A stretch of DNA of 64,000 nucleotides from Thermoguttaceae bacterium (GCA_029975295.1 JARKPK010000098.1:1-64000), one strand, 5' to 3'. Positions 53,944 to 63,542 are shown, numbered from the stretch's first letter. The notes: generated from the letters alone by a model not told the origin. Translations and numbers: made by a program.

Positions 53944-55623
53944 ATGACACGACTGCGTTCTGATGTTCAACCACTGGGGCTGTCTGCGGGCAGTCCGACC
54001 ATTGCCTTCCGCCCGAGCATCGAGGCGGCCGGGCTCCGCTGGGCAGGGCTGTTTGCGGTCGTCTGGGCGCTGGCAGCCTGCACAGGGGCCGAAGCCGCCG
54101 AGGCGGCGACCGGTACGTCGCGGGCTGCACTGGGCGAGGTGGTGCTGCGAACCGATTTCACGGCCACCGACGCTCTGGCCGGTTGGCAATGGCGCGAGCA
54201 GGCGGGCGTGTCGCTCGACAAGAAAGGCGACCGCCAGATGGTGCGCATCGAACAGCCCGAGGTCGGCGCACAGCGATCGATCTCGATCCGTCGCCTGTTG
54301 CCGGTAGAACGCTTGCGCGGAGTTCGCTTGGCCGTCGAGGCGCGTTGCTGGGCCGAGGGCGTGAGCGAGCCGCCGAAGCCGTGGAACGGAATCAAGTGCA
54401 TGATTCATACGGTCGGGCCGAGCGGCCCCAAATGGCAACAGCAGAACAACGTCTCGGGCACATTCGACGACCGCCGCTTGACCTTCTTTGCCGTGATCCC
54501 GGAAGACGCCACCGAGGCCTATTTGATTCTCGGATTGGAAGCGGTGAGCGGCCGAGTGTGGTTTGATCAGGTCTCGGCCAGAGTGGTTGGCGCTAAGCGC
54601 AGCCGCCCGGCGGTCGCGCCATCGGGGCCCGTGTACAAAGGACACGACCTGCCCCGCCTTCGGGGCGCGATGATCGGCACGAAGGTGGACGAAGCCGATC
54701 TCGAAGTCCTCGGCGGCCAATGGGGCGCCAATCACGTTCGTTGGCAATTGCTTTGGGGAGGCTTTCCGCACAGCCCCGCCGACAAAGCGGATACCAAAGC
54801 GTACGACGCCTGGCTCGACTCCGAGTTCCAGCGGCTCGACCGACTGCTTCCGGTTTGCCGCAGGTTGGGAATTCGCGTGGTGATCGACTTGCACACCCCG
54901 CCGGGCGGCCGAGCCGCCGACAAACACTGCCGCATCTTTTCCGATCGTCAGATGCAGGATCATTTCGTTGTCGTGTGGGAACGAATCGCACGGCGTTATA
55001 AAGATCAAGAAATGGTTTGGGGCTACGATCTGGTGAACGAACCGGTGGAGTCGCCCGAGGCGAACGACCTGCTCGATTGGCGGTCGCTGGCCCTGAAGAC
55101 GGCCCGCCGTGTGCGGGAAATCGACCCCGACACGGCCATCATCATCGAGCCCGCCCCGTGGGGGTCCGTCGATGCGCTCGATTGGTTCGAACCGCTCGAT
55201 GTTCCCAAAGTGGTGTACAGCGTGCATTTCTATACGCCGGGCGAGTTCACTCATCAGGGAGTGTACGACACTCCGGTCGGCATCGAGTACCCGGGCACGA
55301 TTCACGGCGTGCGATGGGACAAAGAACGCTTGCGCAAGGCGCTGCAACCGGCCGTTGAATTTCAACGCGATTACAACGTGCATATCTACCTCGGGGAGTT
55401 CAGCGCCATTCGCTGGGCGCCCAACGACAGCGCCGAACGCTACCTGCGCGACTGCATCGAACTGTTCGAGGAATACGGCTGGGACTGGGCTTATCATGCC
55501 TTCCGCGAATGGGATGGCTGGAGCGTCGAACACGGGCCCGACCGAAACGACCGGCGCCCCGCGGCCGAACCGACGGCCCGCCAATTGCTCCTTCAGAAGT
55601 GGTTCAAAAAGAATCATCGCTGA
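53944..55623 (+). CDS. Secreted GH5-family glycoside hydrolase
   Basis: A 559-residue enzyme. A long N-region and the hydrophobic stretch LRWAGLFAVVWALAACTGAEA (about residues 30-50) act as signal or anchor. Residues about 65-215 form a beta-sandwich (VVLRTDFTATDALAGWQW, GRVWFDQVSARVVG) likely to bind carbohydrate. Residues 235-559 form a (beta/alpha)8 GH5 catalytic domain: ANHVRWQLLWGGFP, GIRVVIDLHTPPGG, YDLVNEP with acid/base Glu366 and HIYLGEFSAI with nucleophile Glu485. GH5 enzymes cut beta-1,4-glucans, mannans and similar; subfamily not assigned. GGGAGA precedes the ATG at a suitable distance. Confidence 0.87.
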   Translation: MTRLRSDVQPLGLSAGSPTIAFRPSIEAAGLRWAGLFAVVWALAACTGAEAAEAATGTSRAALGEVVLRTDFTATDALAGWQWREQAGVSLDKKGDRQMVRIEQPEVGAQRSISIRRLLPVERLRGVRLAVEARCWAEGVSEPPKPWNGIKCMIHTVGPSGPKWQQQNNVSGTFDDRRLTFFAVIPEDATEAYLILGLEAVSGRVWFDQVSARVVGAKRSRPAVAPSGPVYKGHDLPRLRGAMIGTKVDEADLEVLGGQWGANHVRWQLLWGGFPHSPADKADTKAYDAWLDSEFQRLDRLLPVCRRLGIRVVIDLHTPPGGRAADKHCRIFSDRQMQDHFVVVWERIARRYKDQEMVWGYDLVNEPVESPEANDLLDWRSLALKTARRVREIDPDTAIIIEPAPWGSVDALDWFEPLDVPKVVYSVHFYTPGEFTHQGVYDTPVGIEYPGTIHGVRWDKERLRKALQPAVEFQRDYNVHIYLGEFSAIRWAPNDSAERYLRDCIELFEEYGWDWAYHAFREWDGWSVEHGPDRNDRRPAAEPTARQLLLQKWFKKNHR

Positions 55624-56094
55624 CGCCTTTTCGCATAGAAGCGATGGAAGACGGGCGGTCAAGGGTCAACGATGAGCTACGGCCGCCGCGACAGCCGGGA
55701 GACGGAAAGGGATTGTCTCGGCGGCCGAGAAAGCGAAAAATAGTTCCAGCCGTTGTCGATCCTCGGAAAAATAAGCGAATTGGCAAGATGGCAACGGCGT
55801 CTGCCGCCGGGCGGCGGGTTGCCGCGGATCGACGACCTGTTCGCCAGTGAACAGTTTCTTCCACAAGGCCGAACGAGCGACTTTGGCGGGCCGGCGCCAT
55901 TGCGAGATTCTGTCGGCGACTTGCACGAACTCGTTCGGAAAAATACGTTGCACTGGCGGAGGAGCGGCACGGGTGGCTGTTGCCTCGCGGCCCGACCGGT
56001 CGCGTCGTCGCAATATACGGTGACGGCGTCGCTCAGTGAATGGAATGCGTTCAGAATAAATCACTCGCTTGAAGACTTGGAGATTTGCCGATCA
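55624..56094. other. Intergenic region upstream of the M28 peptidase
   Basis: 471 bases between two rightward genes. The peptidase frame stays open through most of it, but the translated sequence has no protein character, so it is treated as noncoding. No repeat or RNA found. Confidence 0.35.
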
Positions 56095-58287
56095 ATGTCG
56101 CGCGCGATAAGAAACGAACCGTCCATTCACCCGAACCTCAACACCGTGCCACGACGATGCGATGGCGATTCGCTGTTGCCGCGGCGTGTTCGCCGCTCAG
56201 ATTGGCGGCACCGGTTTGCCGGCATGGCCCGAGCCGTTGCCTGCATCACCGGCTTTCTGGCGGCGATTTCGGCCGCCTCGGGACGGGTTTCGGCTGCCGA
56301 CGACGCGGCCGCCGTTGAACAACGGTTGGCCGGCGCGGTGCAGCATCTTGCATCGCCGGCGTGCGAGGGAAGGGCGATCGGCGGCAAAGGAATCGACCGG
56401 GCGGCCGAGTATATCGCCGAGCAATTTGCCGCCATCGGACTGAAGACCGACCTGATCGACGGCAAGCCGTATCAGTCGTTCTCGGTCTCCCTAGGCAATC
56501 GCCTTGGGCCGAACAACCGACTCGCCTTTCTTGGTCCGACCGAGCCGGCAGCCGCGAAGCAAGAGGCCTCTGCCGCGTCGCAGAACGAGCCGCAAACTGC
56601 ATCGTCCAAGCAGCCGAAGAAAGTGGACGCCGTCAGTGGGCGCGATTTCCTCACCACCGGGCTAAGCGCCGCGACCGAGTTCGACGCCCCGCTCGTGTTT
56701 GCCGGGTACGGCATTGCCGCCGAAAAGGAAGGCTACGATGACTTCGCCGGCATCGACGTCAAAGGCAAGATTTTGATCGTTCTGAGGCATGAACCCCGCC
56801 AAGACGACCCCGACAGCCCATTGGACGGCACGCGCGACTCGATTCATGCCACCATTGGCCGGAAGCTGGCCCATGCCGAATCGCGAGGCGCCGCCGGCGT
56901 CATTTTCGTAACCGACGAAGTGGAGGTTCGGCGTAATCTCGCCGCTTTGCGCGCCCAATGGGTGCAGACGGCCGATCGACTCTCGAAGGTCCTGAGCGAG
57001 GCGCAGAAACTCGTTGACGCCCCTGCGGCCGACTTCGATCGGCAGCGGGCGAAGGCGGCGTCGCTGGCCGAAGAACTGGCGCAAATCGGCTCGCGATTCG
57101 AGGCCGACTCCGATCCGTTGCTGAAATTCTCCATGGCGAGGTCGGGCGAAAAGAAACTGGTCGTTTTGCACTGCCGGCGCAGCGCGATCGACCCGATTGT
57201 TCGCGCTGCCTTGGGAAAAGGGTTGACCGAGCTCGAAACGGAAATTGACCGCGATTTTAAACCGCGGTCGGCCGAACTGGCTGGCTGGCGGGCAATCGGA
57301 AGGGCCGACCTGGGCCGTCAACAGGCCGAGGCCAAGAATGTACTTGGTCTGTTGCCGGGCGACGGGCCGTTGGCCGACGAAACGATTGTCGTCGGCGCCC
57401 ATTACGACCATCTGGGCTTCGGCGATTACGGTTCGCTTGATCGGCGTCCGGGGTTGCTCCATCCCGGCGCCGACGACAACGCTTCGGGCGTGGCGGCGAT
57501 GATTGAAATCGCCCGTCAATTGGCGGCACGCCCCGGCCGCTTGCCGCGAAGCGTGCTGTTTATTGCGTTCAGCGCCGAGGAATTGGGGCTGTTGGGGAGC
57601 AAACACTACGCCGCGCACCCCGTGATTCCCTTGGAAAAGACCGTTGCGATGATCAACTTCGACATGGTCGGTCGGTTGCGCAACAACCGTCTGACGGTGT
57701 TTGGCGTGGGCACGAGCGACCATTGGCCGCGGCTGCTCGATCAGATTGCGATTGAAGAACTGAACGTGGCGCGGCTGCCCGGCGGCGCCGGTTCGAGCGA
57801 TCAGTTGCCCTTCTATCTTCAGAAGATTCCGGCATTGCACATCTATACGGGGATGCACGGCGAATACCATCGCTCGACCGACACGTTCGAAACGCTCAAC
57901 GTGCCGGGCATGCGGCGAGTGGTTGAGCTTGCCGTGCGTTTGATCGAGGGCCTTGCGGCCGAAAAGGAACGGCCGACGTTTCACGACGGACAAACGCTCT
58001 TTCCGGCCGCCAAGCGCCGCGTAACGTTTGGCGCTGTGCCCGAGGCGCACGACACCGACGAGAAGAACGGCTTCCGGCTGGCAGGGATCGTTGTCGGGGG
58101 GCCCGCCGAAAGGGCTGGCCTGAAGACAGGCGACATTGTCGTTGAATTCGGCGGTCAGAAGGTGGGCAATTTCTTCGATTTCGTCAGTCAGCTTTCCAAG
58201 TACGAAGGCGGCGAAAAGGTGAAAACCGTGGTGCGCCGCGGGGATCAAACGTTGACGGTCGAAGTGGAACTCGAAAAGCGGCAGTAG
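56095..58287 (+). CDS. Secreted M28-family metallopeptidase with PDZ domain
   Basis: About 730 residues. The hydrophobic leader (ARAVACITGFLAAISAASGRVSA) sits about 44 residues in; an ATG at 56224 directly before it is an equally good start. The core has two parts split by a PA-like insert (FAGYGIAAEKEGYDDFAGIDVKGKILIVLRH, AHAESRGAAGVIFV). The M28 zinc ligands appear in order: His in VVGAHYDHLGFG, Asp in HPGADDNASGVAAM, Glu-Glu in FIAFSAEELGLLGS, Asp in MINFDMVGRL and His in YTGMHGEYHRSTD. A C-terminal PDZ domain follows (FRLAGIVVGGPAERAGLKTGDIVVEFGGQ). It is likely an aminopeptidase acting outside the cytoplasm; the PDZ may select substrates. Confidence 0.86.
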   Translation: MSRAIRNEPSIHPNLNTVPRRCDGDSLLPRRVRRSDWRHRFAGMARAVACITGFLAAISAASGRVSAADDAAAVEQRLAGAVQHLASPACEGRAIGGKGIDRAAEYIAEQFAAIGLKTDLIDGKPYQSFSVSLGNRLGPNNRLAFLGPTEPAAAKQEASAASQNEPQTASSKQPKKVDAVSGRDFLTTGLSAATEFDAPLVFAGYGIAAEKEGYDDFAGIDVKGKILIVLRHEPRQDDPDSPLDGTRDSIHATIGRKLAHAESRGAAGVIFVTDEVEVRRNLAALRAQWVQTADRLSKVLSEAQKLVDAPAADFDRQRAKAASLAEELAQIGSRFEADSDPLLKFSMARSGEKKLVVLHCRRSAIDPIVRAALGKGLTELETEIDRDFKPRSAELAGWRAIGRADLGRQQAEAKNVLGLLPGDGPLADETIVVGAHYDHLGFGDYGSLDRRPGLLHPGADDNASGVAAMIEIARQLAARPGRLPRSVLFIAFSAEELGLLGSKHYAAHPVIPLEKTVAMINFDMVGRLRNNRLTVFGVGTSDHWPRLLDQIAIEELNVARLPGGAGSSDQLPFYLQKIPALHIYTGMHGEYHRSTDTFETLNVPGMRRVVELAVRLIEGLAAEKERPTFHDGQTLFPAAKRRVTFGAVPEAHDTDEKNGFRLAGIVVGGPAERAGLKTGDIVVEFGGQKVGNFFDFVSQLSKYEGGEKVKTVVRRGDQTLTVEVELEKRQ

Positions 58288-58590
58288 CGGCGCGTCAGGC
58301 GTCCGACCGGAGCGTCCACCGATGGGCCTGCCGAATCGGCCGGCCCGTCGTTCCATCGCCATGGATGGGAACACGCCGCAAGCTGTTTTCGGCAAAGGTC
58401 TTCCGGTTTTCGCTCGGTTGAGCTTTCGTTTCCCATTTTCTGATCTTTACGCAAGCCGGGCGAATCGTCAGAATACGCCATCCCTGGGAGCCGATCTTGA
58501 GCACTCGACCGAGATGCTCCCGACGGTTTTCGCGCCAAGCGGTGGCGGCGCGGGTCAGGGAAGACCCTCAAGCAGCAAGGAGTGCTGAAC
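58288..58590. other. Intergenic region upstream of skp
   Basis: 303 bases, carrying the SD for skp at its right end. No clear promoter boxes, hairpin or coding frame. Confidence 0.35.
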
Positions 58591-59271
58591 GTGAAGAACG
58601 CTTGTCTTTGGGCCGTCTCGGCCGCTTTGATGTTGGTGACCGCCTCCCCGGCCCCGGCCCAAGTCGGCACGGCTCCGGCGGCCGGCCGGCCGATGGCCGC
58701 GCCGCGGTCGTCGAGCGTTGCCCTGCTCAACGTGGCCTACCTTTTCGACAATCATCCCCGCCTGAAGCAGATGCGCGATGAGATGAAGGCGGATGTCGAG
58801 CGGGCCGACGCCGCTGTCAAGGCGGAACAAGAGAACATCAAGCGGCTGGCCGAAAAGCTCGAACAGTATCGGGGCACGCCCGAGTTCAAGGCCATCGAGG
58901 AAGAAGTGGCCAAGCGCAGCAACGATCTGAAACTGCAAATCGCCCTGCAACGCAAAGAGTTCATGCTCCGCGAAGCGCGGATGTACCACCAGACCTATCA
59001 AGAGATTGCCGACGAGGTGAAGTACTACTGCGAACAGAACGGGATCGATGTTGTGCTGCGGTTCAACGCCGACAAGGTCGACTTGGAGAACCCGGAAAGC
59101 GTGTTGATCCATGTGAACAAGCCGGTGGTGTACTACGCCACTGAGCGCGACATCACCGGCATCGTGCTGACGACGATTTACCGCCGCTACGGCATCGATC
59201 CGGCCAATCCGGAGCGGGCGGCCACGCGCCCGACGACGCCGGGGCGTCCGGCCGTGCCGTTCAACCGTTAG
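58591..59271 (+). CDS. OmpH/Skp-family periplasmic chaperone
   Basis: A 226-residue secreted protein. The leader (KNACLWAVSAALMLVTASPAPA) is followed by VALLNVAYLFDNHPRLKQMRDEM, the Skp-type beginning, and then a long coiled coil (ERADAAVKAEQENIKRLAEKLEQ, FKAIEEEVAKRSNDLKLQIALQR) and DVVLRFNADKVDLENPESVL near the C-terminus. Skp trimers carry unfolded outer-membrane proteins through the periplasm. The start is GTG at 58591, decided by AAGGAG at the ideal eight-base spacing; a GTG three codons upstream lacks an SD. It heads the run leading into lpxC and lpxA, as in many Gram-negative bacteria, where skp sits among lpx genes. Confidence 0.88.
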   Translation: MKNACLWAVSAALMLVTASPAPAQVGTAPAAGRPMAAPRSSSVALLNVAYLFDNHPRLKQMRDEMKADVERADAAVKAEQENIKRLAEKLEQYRGTPEFKAIEEEVAKRSNDLKLQIALQRKEFMLREARMYHQTYQEIADEVKYYCEQNGIDVVLRFNADKVDLENPESVLIHVNKPVVYYATERDITGIVLTTIYRRYGIDPANPERAATRPTTPGRPAVPFNR

Positions 59272-59477
59272 TTTTCCGAGGAGTATTGGACTGGCGGCGT
59301 CGGCGGTTCGAGTTGCTCAAACGCTCGCTTCCGTCGGCGCCGGCATGGGTCTTGGGCGCCGATCAACGATCCTAGGGAGCCTGTGGCGGATTCAAGCCGC
59401 TCGTGCGAAACGGATAGCGCCGAGCGGCACCGAAACGAACCGATGCCCGCGTGCCCGCGGATCGCCAGCTTCAAGTC

Positions 59478-60374
59478 ATGGATGACGAGCCGGCTGCGAT
59501 GTACCGCTTTCGACGACAACAAACGCTTGCCTCTTCAGCCTTGGTCGAGGGCATCGGCTATTGGAGCGGGCAGAAGGTTCGGGTGGAATGCCGCCCCGCC
59601 CCGCCCGACTCGGGCGTCGTCTTCGTCCGCTCCGATCTGCCCGAGCAACCGCGCGTTCCCGCGGTGATCGACTACCGAATCGACGCCGCGCGGCGAACCG
59701 TGTTGCAAAACGGCGCAGCACGCGTCGAAATGGTCGAACACCTTTTGGCCGCCTTGGCCGGATTGCAGATCGACAACTGCGAAGTGTGGATCGACCACTC
59801 AGAACTGCCCGGCTGCGACGGTTCGGCGAAACCGTTTGTCGACGCATTCGACGCGGCGGGGATCGTTGCTCAATCGGCCACCCGCACTGCCCGCTTCGTA
59901 ACCAAACCGCTGCGGCTTTGCCGCGAGGGAAGCTGGATCGAAGCCCTGCCCAGCGCCGACGGCCGAACCACGCTGCATTACGTGCTCGATTACGGGATCG
60001 GCGGACCGATCGGACGCCAGGAGCTGGAAGTGGTGCTCAAGCCACAGCGTTTTCGCCAGGGCTTGGCGCCCAGCCGCACCTTCTTGCTTGCCGCCGAAGC
60101 CGAGGCGTTGCGAGCCCAGGGATTGGCCGGCTGCACCACCACCCGCGACTTGCTAGTGTTCGATCAGCGCGGGCCGATCGACAACTCGTTGCGTTTTCCC
60201 GACGAATGCGTCCGCCACAAGCTGCTCGATCTGGTCGGCGATCTTGCCCTGGCCGGGGCAGACCTGATCGGCAAGTTCCGGGCCTACCGCAGCGGACATA
60301 AGCTCAATGCCGAATTGGTGCGGCAACTGGCGGCCGAGGTCGAAACTGTCTGCGATGTTCGCCATGCCGCTTGA
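59478..60374 (+). CDS. lpxC: UDP-3-O-acyl-N-acetylglucosamine deacetylase
   Basis: A 298-residue zinc deacetylase, the committed step of lipid A synthesis in the cytoplasm. The metal and catalytic residues are intact: Glu87-His88 (VEMVEHLLAAL), His247 and Asp251 (VRHKLLDLVGDL) and His274 (RSGHKLN), with spacing equal to E. coli Glu78/His79, His238, Asp242 and His265. Near the N-terminus RRQQTLASSALVEGIGYWSGQKV matches the LpxC start, and APSRTFLL, IDNSLRFPDE are also present. It is not fused to FabZ as in Bacteroidetes. The ATG at 59478 is used; ATG at 59499 would also fit. lpxA follows after 88 bases. Confidence 0.94.
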   Translation: MDDEPAAMYRFRRQQTLASSALVEGIGYWSGQKVRVECRPAPPDSGVVFVRSDLPEQPRVPAVIDYRIDAARRTVLQNGAARVEMVEHLLAALAGLQIDNCEVWIDHSELPGCDGSAKPFVDAFDAAGIVAQSATRTARFVTKPLRLCREGSWIEALPSADGRTTLHYVLDYGIGGPIGRQELEVVLKPQRFRQGLAPSRTFLLAAEAEALRAQGLAGCTTTRDLLVFDQRGPIDNSLRFPDECVRHKLLDLVGDLALAGADLIGKFRAYRSGHKLNAELVRQLAAEVETVCDVRHAA

Positions 60375-60462
60375 ATCCGCCGTTCTCCAACGAATGTAGA
60401 AAGCGCCGTTCCAACCCCACAACCACCACGCCGTTTTCGGCAAACATGGAAGGAACCCGTCG

Positions 60463-61269
60463 ATGGCTGTTTATCTCGCTCCGCATGCCGTGGTTGATCC
60501 TCGCGCCGAGATCGAGGACGATGTTCAGATCGGTCCGTTCTGCGTCGTCGGACCGCACGTTCGCATCGGCCGCGGAACCAGATTGGAGAACAACGTCACC
60601 CTGATGGGGCGAGTAACGCTCGGCGAAGGCAATCATGTCTTCCCCGGCGCGGTGATCGGCGGCGAACCTCAAGACATCAGCTACGGCGGCACCGAAACGG
60701 AAGTCATCATCGGCAGCAACAACATCATTCGTGAGTGCGTTACGATCAACCGCGCCTCGGAGAAGGAAGACGGCATCACCCGGCTGGGCGACCACAACTT
60801 CCTGATGGCTTGCTCCCACGTCGCTCACGACTGCAAGATCGGCAGCCATGTCATCGTTTCCAACGGAACGCTGCTGGCCGGCCACGTTCATGTTCACGAC
60901 CATGCCTGGCTTTCGGGCGCTGTCGCGGTTCACCACTTTGCAACGATCGGGGCGTACAGCTTCGTGGCCGGTTGCAGCGCCGTGCGGCATGATGTGCCGC
61001 CCTACATGCTCGTGGAAGGGTTCCCGGCCCGGCCGCGCTGCATCAACAGCGTGGGGCTGAAACGCAACAACTTCGCCCCCGAGGTGATTCGCGCGCTGGC
61101 CGAAACCCATCGCTTGCTCTTCCGCGCCCGCGTCGGGCTGGAACATGCTTGGGAAATCTTGCGCGGCAACGGGCAACTCTTCCCGCAGGTGAATCATCTG
61201 CTCAGCTTCGTCCAGGGACAGCACGAAGGCGACCACGGCCGCGCTCGCGAACGCCGCCGTGCGGCCTGA
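60463..61269 (+). CDS. lpxA: Acyl-[ACP]-UDP-N-acetylglucosamine O-acyltransferase
   Basis: A 268-residue trimeric acyltransferase that starts lipid A synthesis. Left-handed beta-helix hexapeptides fill residues 1-190 (VVDPRAEIEDDVQIGPFCVVGPHVRIG, GRGTRLENNVTLMG). The catalytic His122 lies in CSHVAHDCKIG, equal to E. coli His125. IIRECVTINRASEKEDGITRLGDHN is the substrate-binding stretch. The C-terminal helical domain begins at about 195 (NSVGLKRNNFAPEVIRALAETHRLLFR). Length is as expected. A UDP-GlcNAc or UDP-GlcNAc3N substrate choice cannot be read directly, but the following oxidoreductase raises the second possibility. Confidence 0.95.
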   Translation: MAVYLAPHAVVDPRAEIEDDVQIGPFCVVGPHVRIGRGTRLENNVTLMGRVTLGEGNHVFPGAVIGGEPQDISYGGTETEVIIGSNNIIRECVTINRASEKEDGITRLGDHNFLMACSHVAHDCKIGSHVIVSNGTLLAGHVHVHDHAWLSGAVAVHHFATIGAYSFVAGCSAVRHDVPPYMLVEGFPARPRCINSVGLKRNNFAPEVIRALAETHRLLFRARVGLEHAWEILRGNGQLFPQVNHLLSFVQGQHEGDHGRARERRRAA

Positions 61270-61424
61270 CCAATCGGCGAAAACTCCTCGGGCGGAGCGG
61301 CCGCGACCAGCATCGCATCACGAACAGAACCGCCGCTGCCGGCCGGCCGACTGCCATCGGCCTTGCGTGCCCGCCGCTGCCCCTGCGAAACGGACCCATT
61401 GAACGCAAATCTTGGAGAGCCATC

Positions 61425-62531
61425 ATGACCAAGCTGCGATTCGCCGTGATCGGCGCCGGACGGATGGGCGCATTCCACGCCAAGAAGCTCGCCTCGATGG
61501 CCGACGTGGAGCTTGCCGCCGTCATCGATCCCAACGCCGATGCGGCGGAATCGTTGGCCCGATCGCTGGGCACTGTCGCCCGCACCGACTATCGTCCGGT
61601 GTTGCGCGCCCTCGATGCCGCTGTGGTCGCCGCGCCGTCGCTGGCCCATCACGCCATCGCTTCCGACTTGTTGGCCGCGGGCGTTCATGTGCTGGTGGAA
61701 AAGCCCATGTGCCCGCGCCGCGACGAAGCAGACGAACTCACGGCGCTGGCTCGCCGGCGGGGGCTTGTGCTGCAAACCGGACACGTCGAGCGGTTCAACC
61801 CTGCGTTTGCCGCGGCCCGCCGCGAGGTCGGCAATCCGACGTTCATTTCCGCCCGCCGCGAAAGCCCTTACACCTTTCGCTCGACCGACGTGGGCGTTGT
61901 GTTCGACCTGATGATCCACGATCTCGATCTGGTTCTTCAACTGGTCGGCGGGCCGGTGCAGCGAGTGGACGCGCTGGGCTTGTCGGTGATTGGGCCGCAC
62001 GAAGACTTTGCCGAAGCGAGAATCGTCTTCCAAAACGGTTGCACGGCCGCGCTGACCGCTTCGCGCGTCAGCCATGAAGCGGTCCGCCGCATGCAGCTTT
62101 GGCAGGCCGATCGGTTCGCGACGGTCGATTTCGCGGCAAGAACGGCCCGCGTAGTGCGGCCCAAATCGGCCGATGAGGCAGGCATCGCCGTTTCCAAGTT
62201 TTCTCCAGCCGAAGTGGAACAGCATAAGGCCCGATGGCTTTCGGATTTGTTGCCTGCCGAAGAGCTGGCCTTCGAGCCGTTCGACGCCCTGACCCTCGAA
62301 CTGCGCCAATTCATCGACTCGGTACGAACGCCGCGCTCGCAACTGGCCGCCCGCGAAACCGGACGCGACGCAGTGGCGTTGGCCGAGCAAATCGTCGCGG
62401 AAATCGCCCGTCACGCCTGGGACGACAAGATCGACGGCGCCGTTGGGCCGCACGCCCGCCCCGCCGCGCCGTTCGTGCCGCAACCTCGGTTCTCCTCCGA
62501 AATTGCCATCGAGCCTCGCAAGGCCGGTTGA
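61425..62531 (+). CDS. Gfo/Idh/MocA oxidoreductase of the lipid A cluster
   Basis: A 368-residue cytoplasmic NAD-dependent oxidoreductase without a Tat leader. Rossmann start LRFAVIGAGRMGAFHAKKL, then VELAAVIDPNADAAES, AVVAAPSLAHHAIASDLL, HVLVEKPMCPRRDEAD with the conserved Lys, and GLVLQTGHVERFNPAF, a block characteristic of oxidoreductases acting on UDP-sugars next to lpx genes. VFDLMIHDLDLVLQLVG completes the C-terminal domain. In other bacteria a homologue (GnnA) oxidises UDP-GlcNAc at C3 before amination by GnnB, giving amide-linked lipid A. No gnnB-like aminotransferase is adjacent, so this activity is inference. GGAG sits seven bases before the ATG. Confidence 0.85.
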   Translation: MTKLRFAVIGAGRMGAFHAKKLASMADVELAAVIDPNADAAESLARSLGTVARTDYRPVLRALDAAVVAAPSLAHHAIASDLLAAGVHVLVEKPMCPRRDEADELTALARRRGLVLQTGHVERFNPAFAAARREVGNPTFISARRESPYTFRSTDVGVVFDLMIHDLDLVLQLVGGPVQRVDALGLSVIGPHEDFAEARIVFQNGCTAALTASRVSHEAVRRMQLWQADRFATVDFAARTARVVRPKSADEAGIAVSKFSPAEVEQHKARWLSDLLPAEELAFEPFDALTLELRQFIDSVRTPRSQLAARETGRDAVALAEQIVAEIARHAWDDKIDGAVGPHARPAAPFVPQPRFSSEIAIEPRKAG

Positions 62532-62535
62532 TCGG

Positions 62536-62555
62536 CGCGGCCGTCTGGCCGCGTT
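62536..62555. terminator. Hairpin between convergent oxidoreductase and ABC permease genes
   Basis: CGCGGCC at 62536-62542 pairs perfectly with GGCCGCG at 62547-62553 over a 4-base loop, followed by TT. Its position five bases after the oxidoreductase stop, with the convergent permease stop 40 bases on, suggests a shared terminator. Confidence 0.45.
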
Positions 62556-62591
62556 CATCCGCGGCAAACCTTCGCGCGCATTCGCGGTGGG

Positions 62592-63542
62592 TCAGGCCAA
62601 ATCCCGGTCTTCAAAAAGCAGCAGCGCCAGCAGCAGCGCCAGGCTCGTGTACAGAGCCGAGTAGAGCGCCGCCCATGCCAGGTAATCAAGCGGGATCGGG
62701 CGGCTGGCCGAGATGGCCGTATACATGCTGAAATAGTCCAGCATCGGCAGAACAGCCGCGAAAAGCTGCGCCATGAAGTAGGGTAGGGCTTGCTGCTGCG
62801 ACGCCACATGAACGAGAGTCGGCATCAGGTGACCCAACGCATAGATTGAGGCGCAGATCATCAGATTCGGAATCAGCGGCAAGCGGGTGGAGATCGCCAG
62901 AGCGATTGCCGCAAGAACAACGACTTCCATCATTCCCAGCGCCAAACCGGGGGCAGTCTCGACGATTTGTTGCAGGCAGTCGGCCGCTGTCGGGTCGGGA
63001 GAGGAGGTCTCGCGGGCTTCGTAAACCGTTTTGTACGAAACGGTCGCCAAGAACAAGCCGCCCAACAGCACGAACATCAACGCCGAGGGCGCCAAGACCC
63101 CGAGAAACTTGCTGACAACAAACTCCAGACGCCCGATCGGCTTTGACAAGACGGTCACGGCAATTCGGCCTTCAATCTCTTCGGCCACCGAATAACTGGC
63201 CGACCAGACCGCCACGATCACGGCCAACAGCATGATCATGGTCAGCCCGCCGTCCTTGAGCATTTTGATGTCTTCGCCGAGCGTGTTGTACGAAATGAAC
63301 GGCGAGAGCATCAGAAAGAACGCGCCAATCGTCAACAATACCCAGAATAGGGGTTGGAGAAGCCCTTCCTTGGCCGTCACTTCCACTACGGCCGCCAGGC
63401 GCGGCGCCGCCAACCGAAGCACCCCGGCGAGCAATGCTCCAGCCGCAAGCACCGCCAACATGCCCAACCCAACGACCCATAGCGGACGGATCCAGGCCGG
63501 CCACACCGCCATCAACAACGCCTGCTGGACCATCAACTCCAT
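62592..63542 (-). CDS. ABC-2 type transporter permease
   Basis: A 316-residue membrane protein. At least six hydrophobic helices: about 20-50 (VVGLGMLAVLAAGALLAGVLRL), 67-85 (LFWVLLTIGAFFLML), 105-120, 150-172 (LAPSALMFVLLGGLFLATVS), 205-222 and 285-312 (LAWAALYSALYTSLALLLALLLF). EEIEGRIAVTVLSKPIGRLEFVVSKFLGV is the cytoplasmic segment typical of ABC-2 permeases of the NosY/YhaP type. The cognate ATPase gene is not in view and may lie beyond the right edge, upstream on this strand. GGAG precedes the ATG at 63542 by eight bases. Cargo unknown. Confidence 0.8.
   Translation of the reverse strand: MELMVQQALLMAVWPAWIRPLWVVGLGMLAVLAAGALLAGVLRLAAPRLAAVVEVTAKEGLLQPLFWVLLTIGAFFLMLSPFISYNTLGEDIKMLKDGGLTMIMLLAVIVAVWSASYSVAEEIEGRIAVTVLSKPIGRLEFVVSKFLGVLAPSALMFVLLGGLFLATVSYKTVYEARETSSPDPTAADCLQQIVETAPGLALGMMEVVVLAAIALAISTRLPLIPNLMICASIYALGHLMPTLVHVASQQQALPYFMAQLFAAVLPMLDYFSMYTAISASRPIPLDYLAWAALYSALYTSLALLLALLLFEDRDLA

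Noticed and set aside
58418-58446. TTGAGC-N17-TGATCT as a promoter for skp
   Set aside because: The -10 box matches the consensus at only two of six positions.
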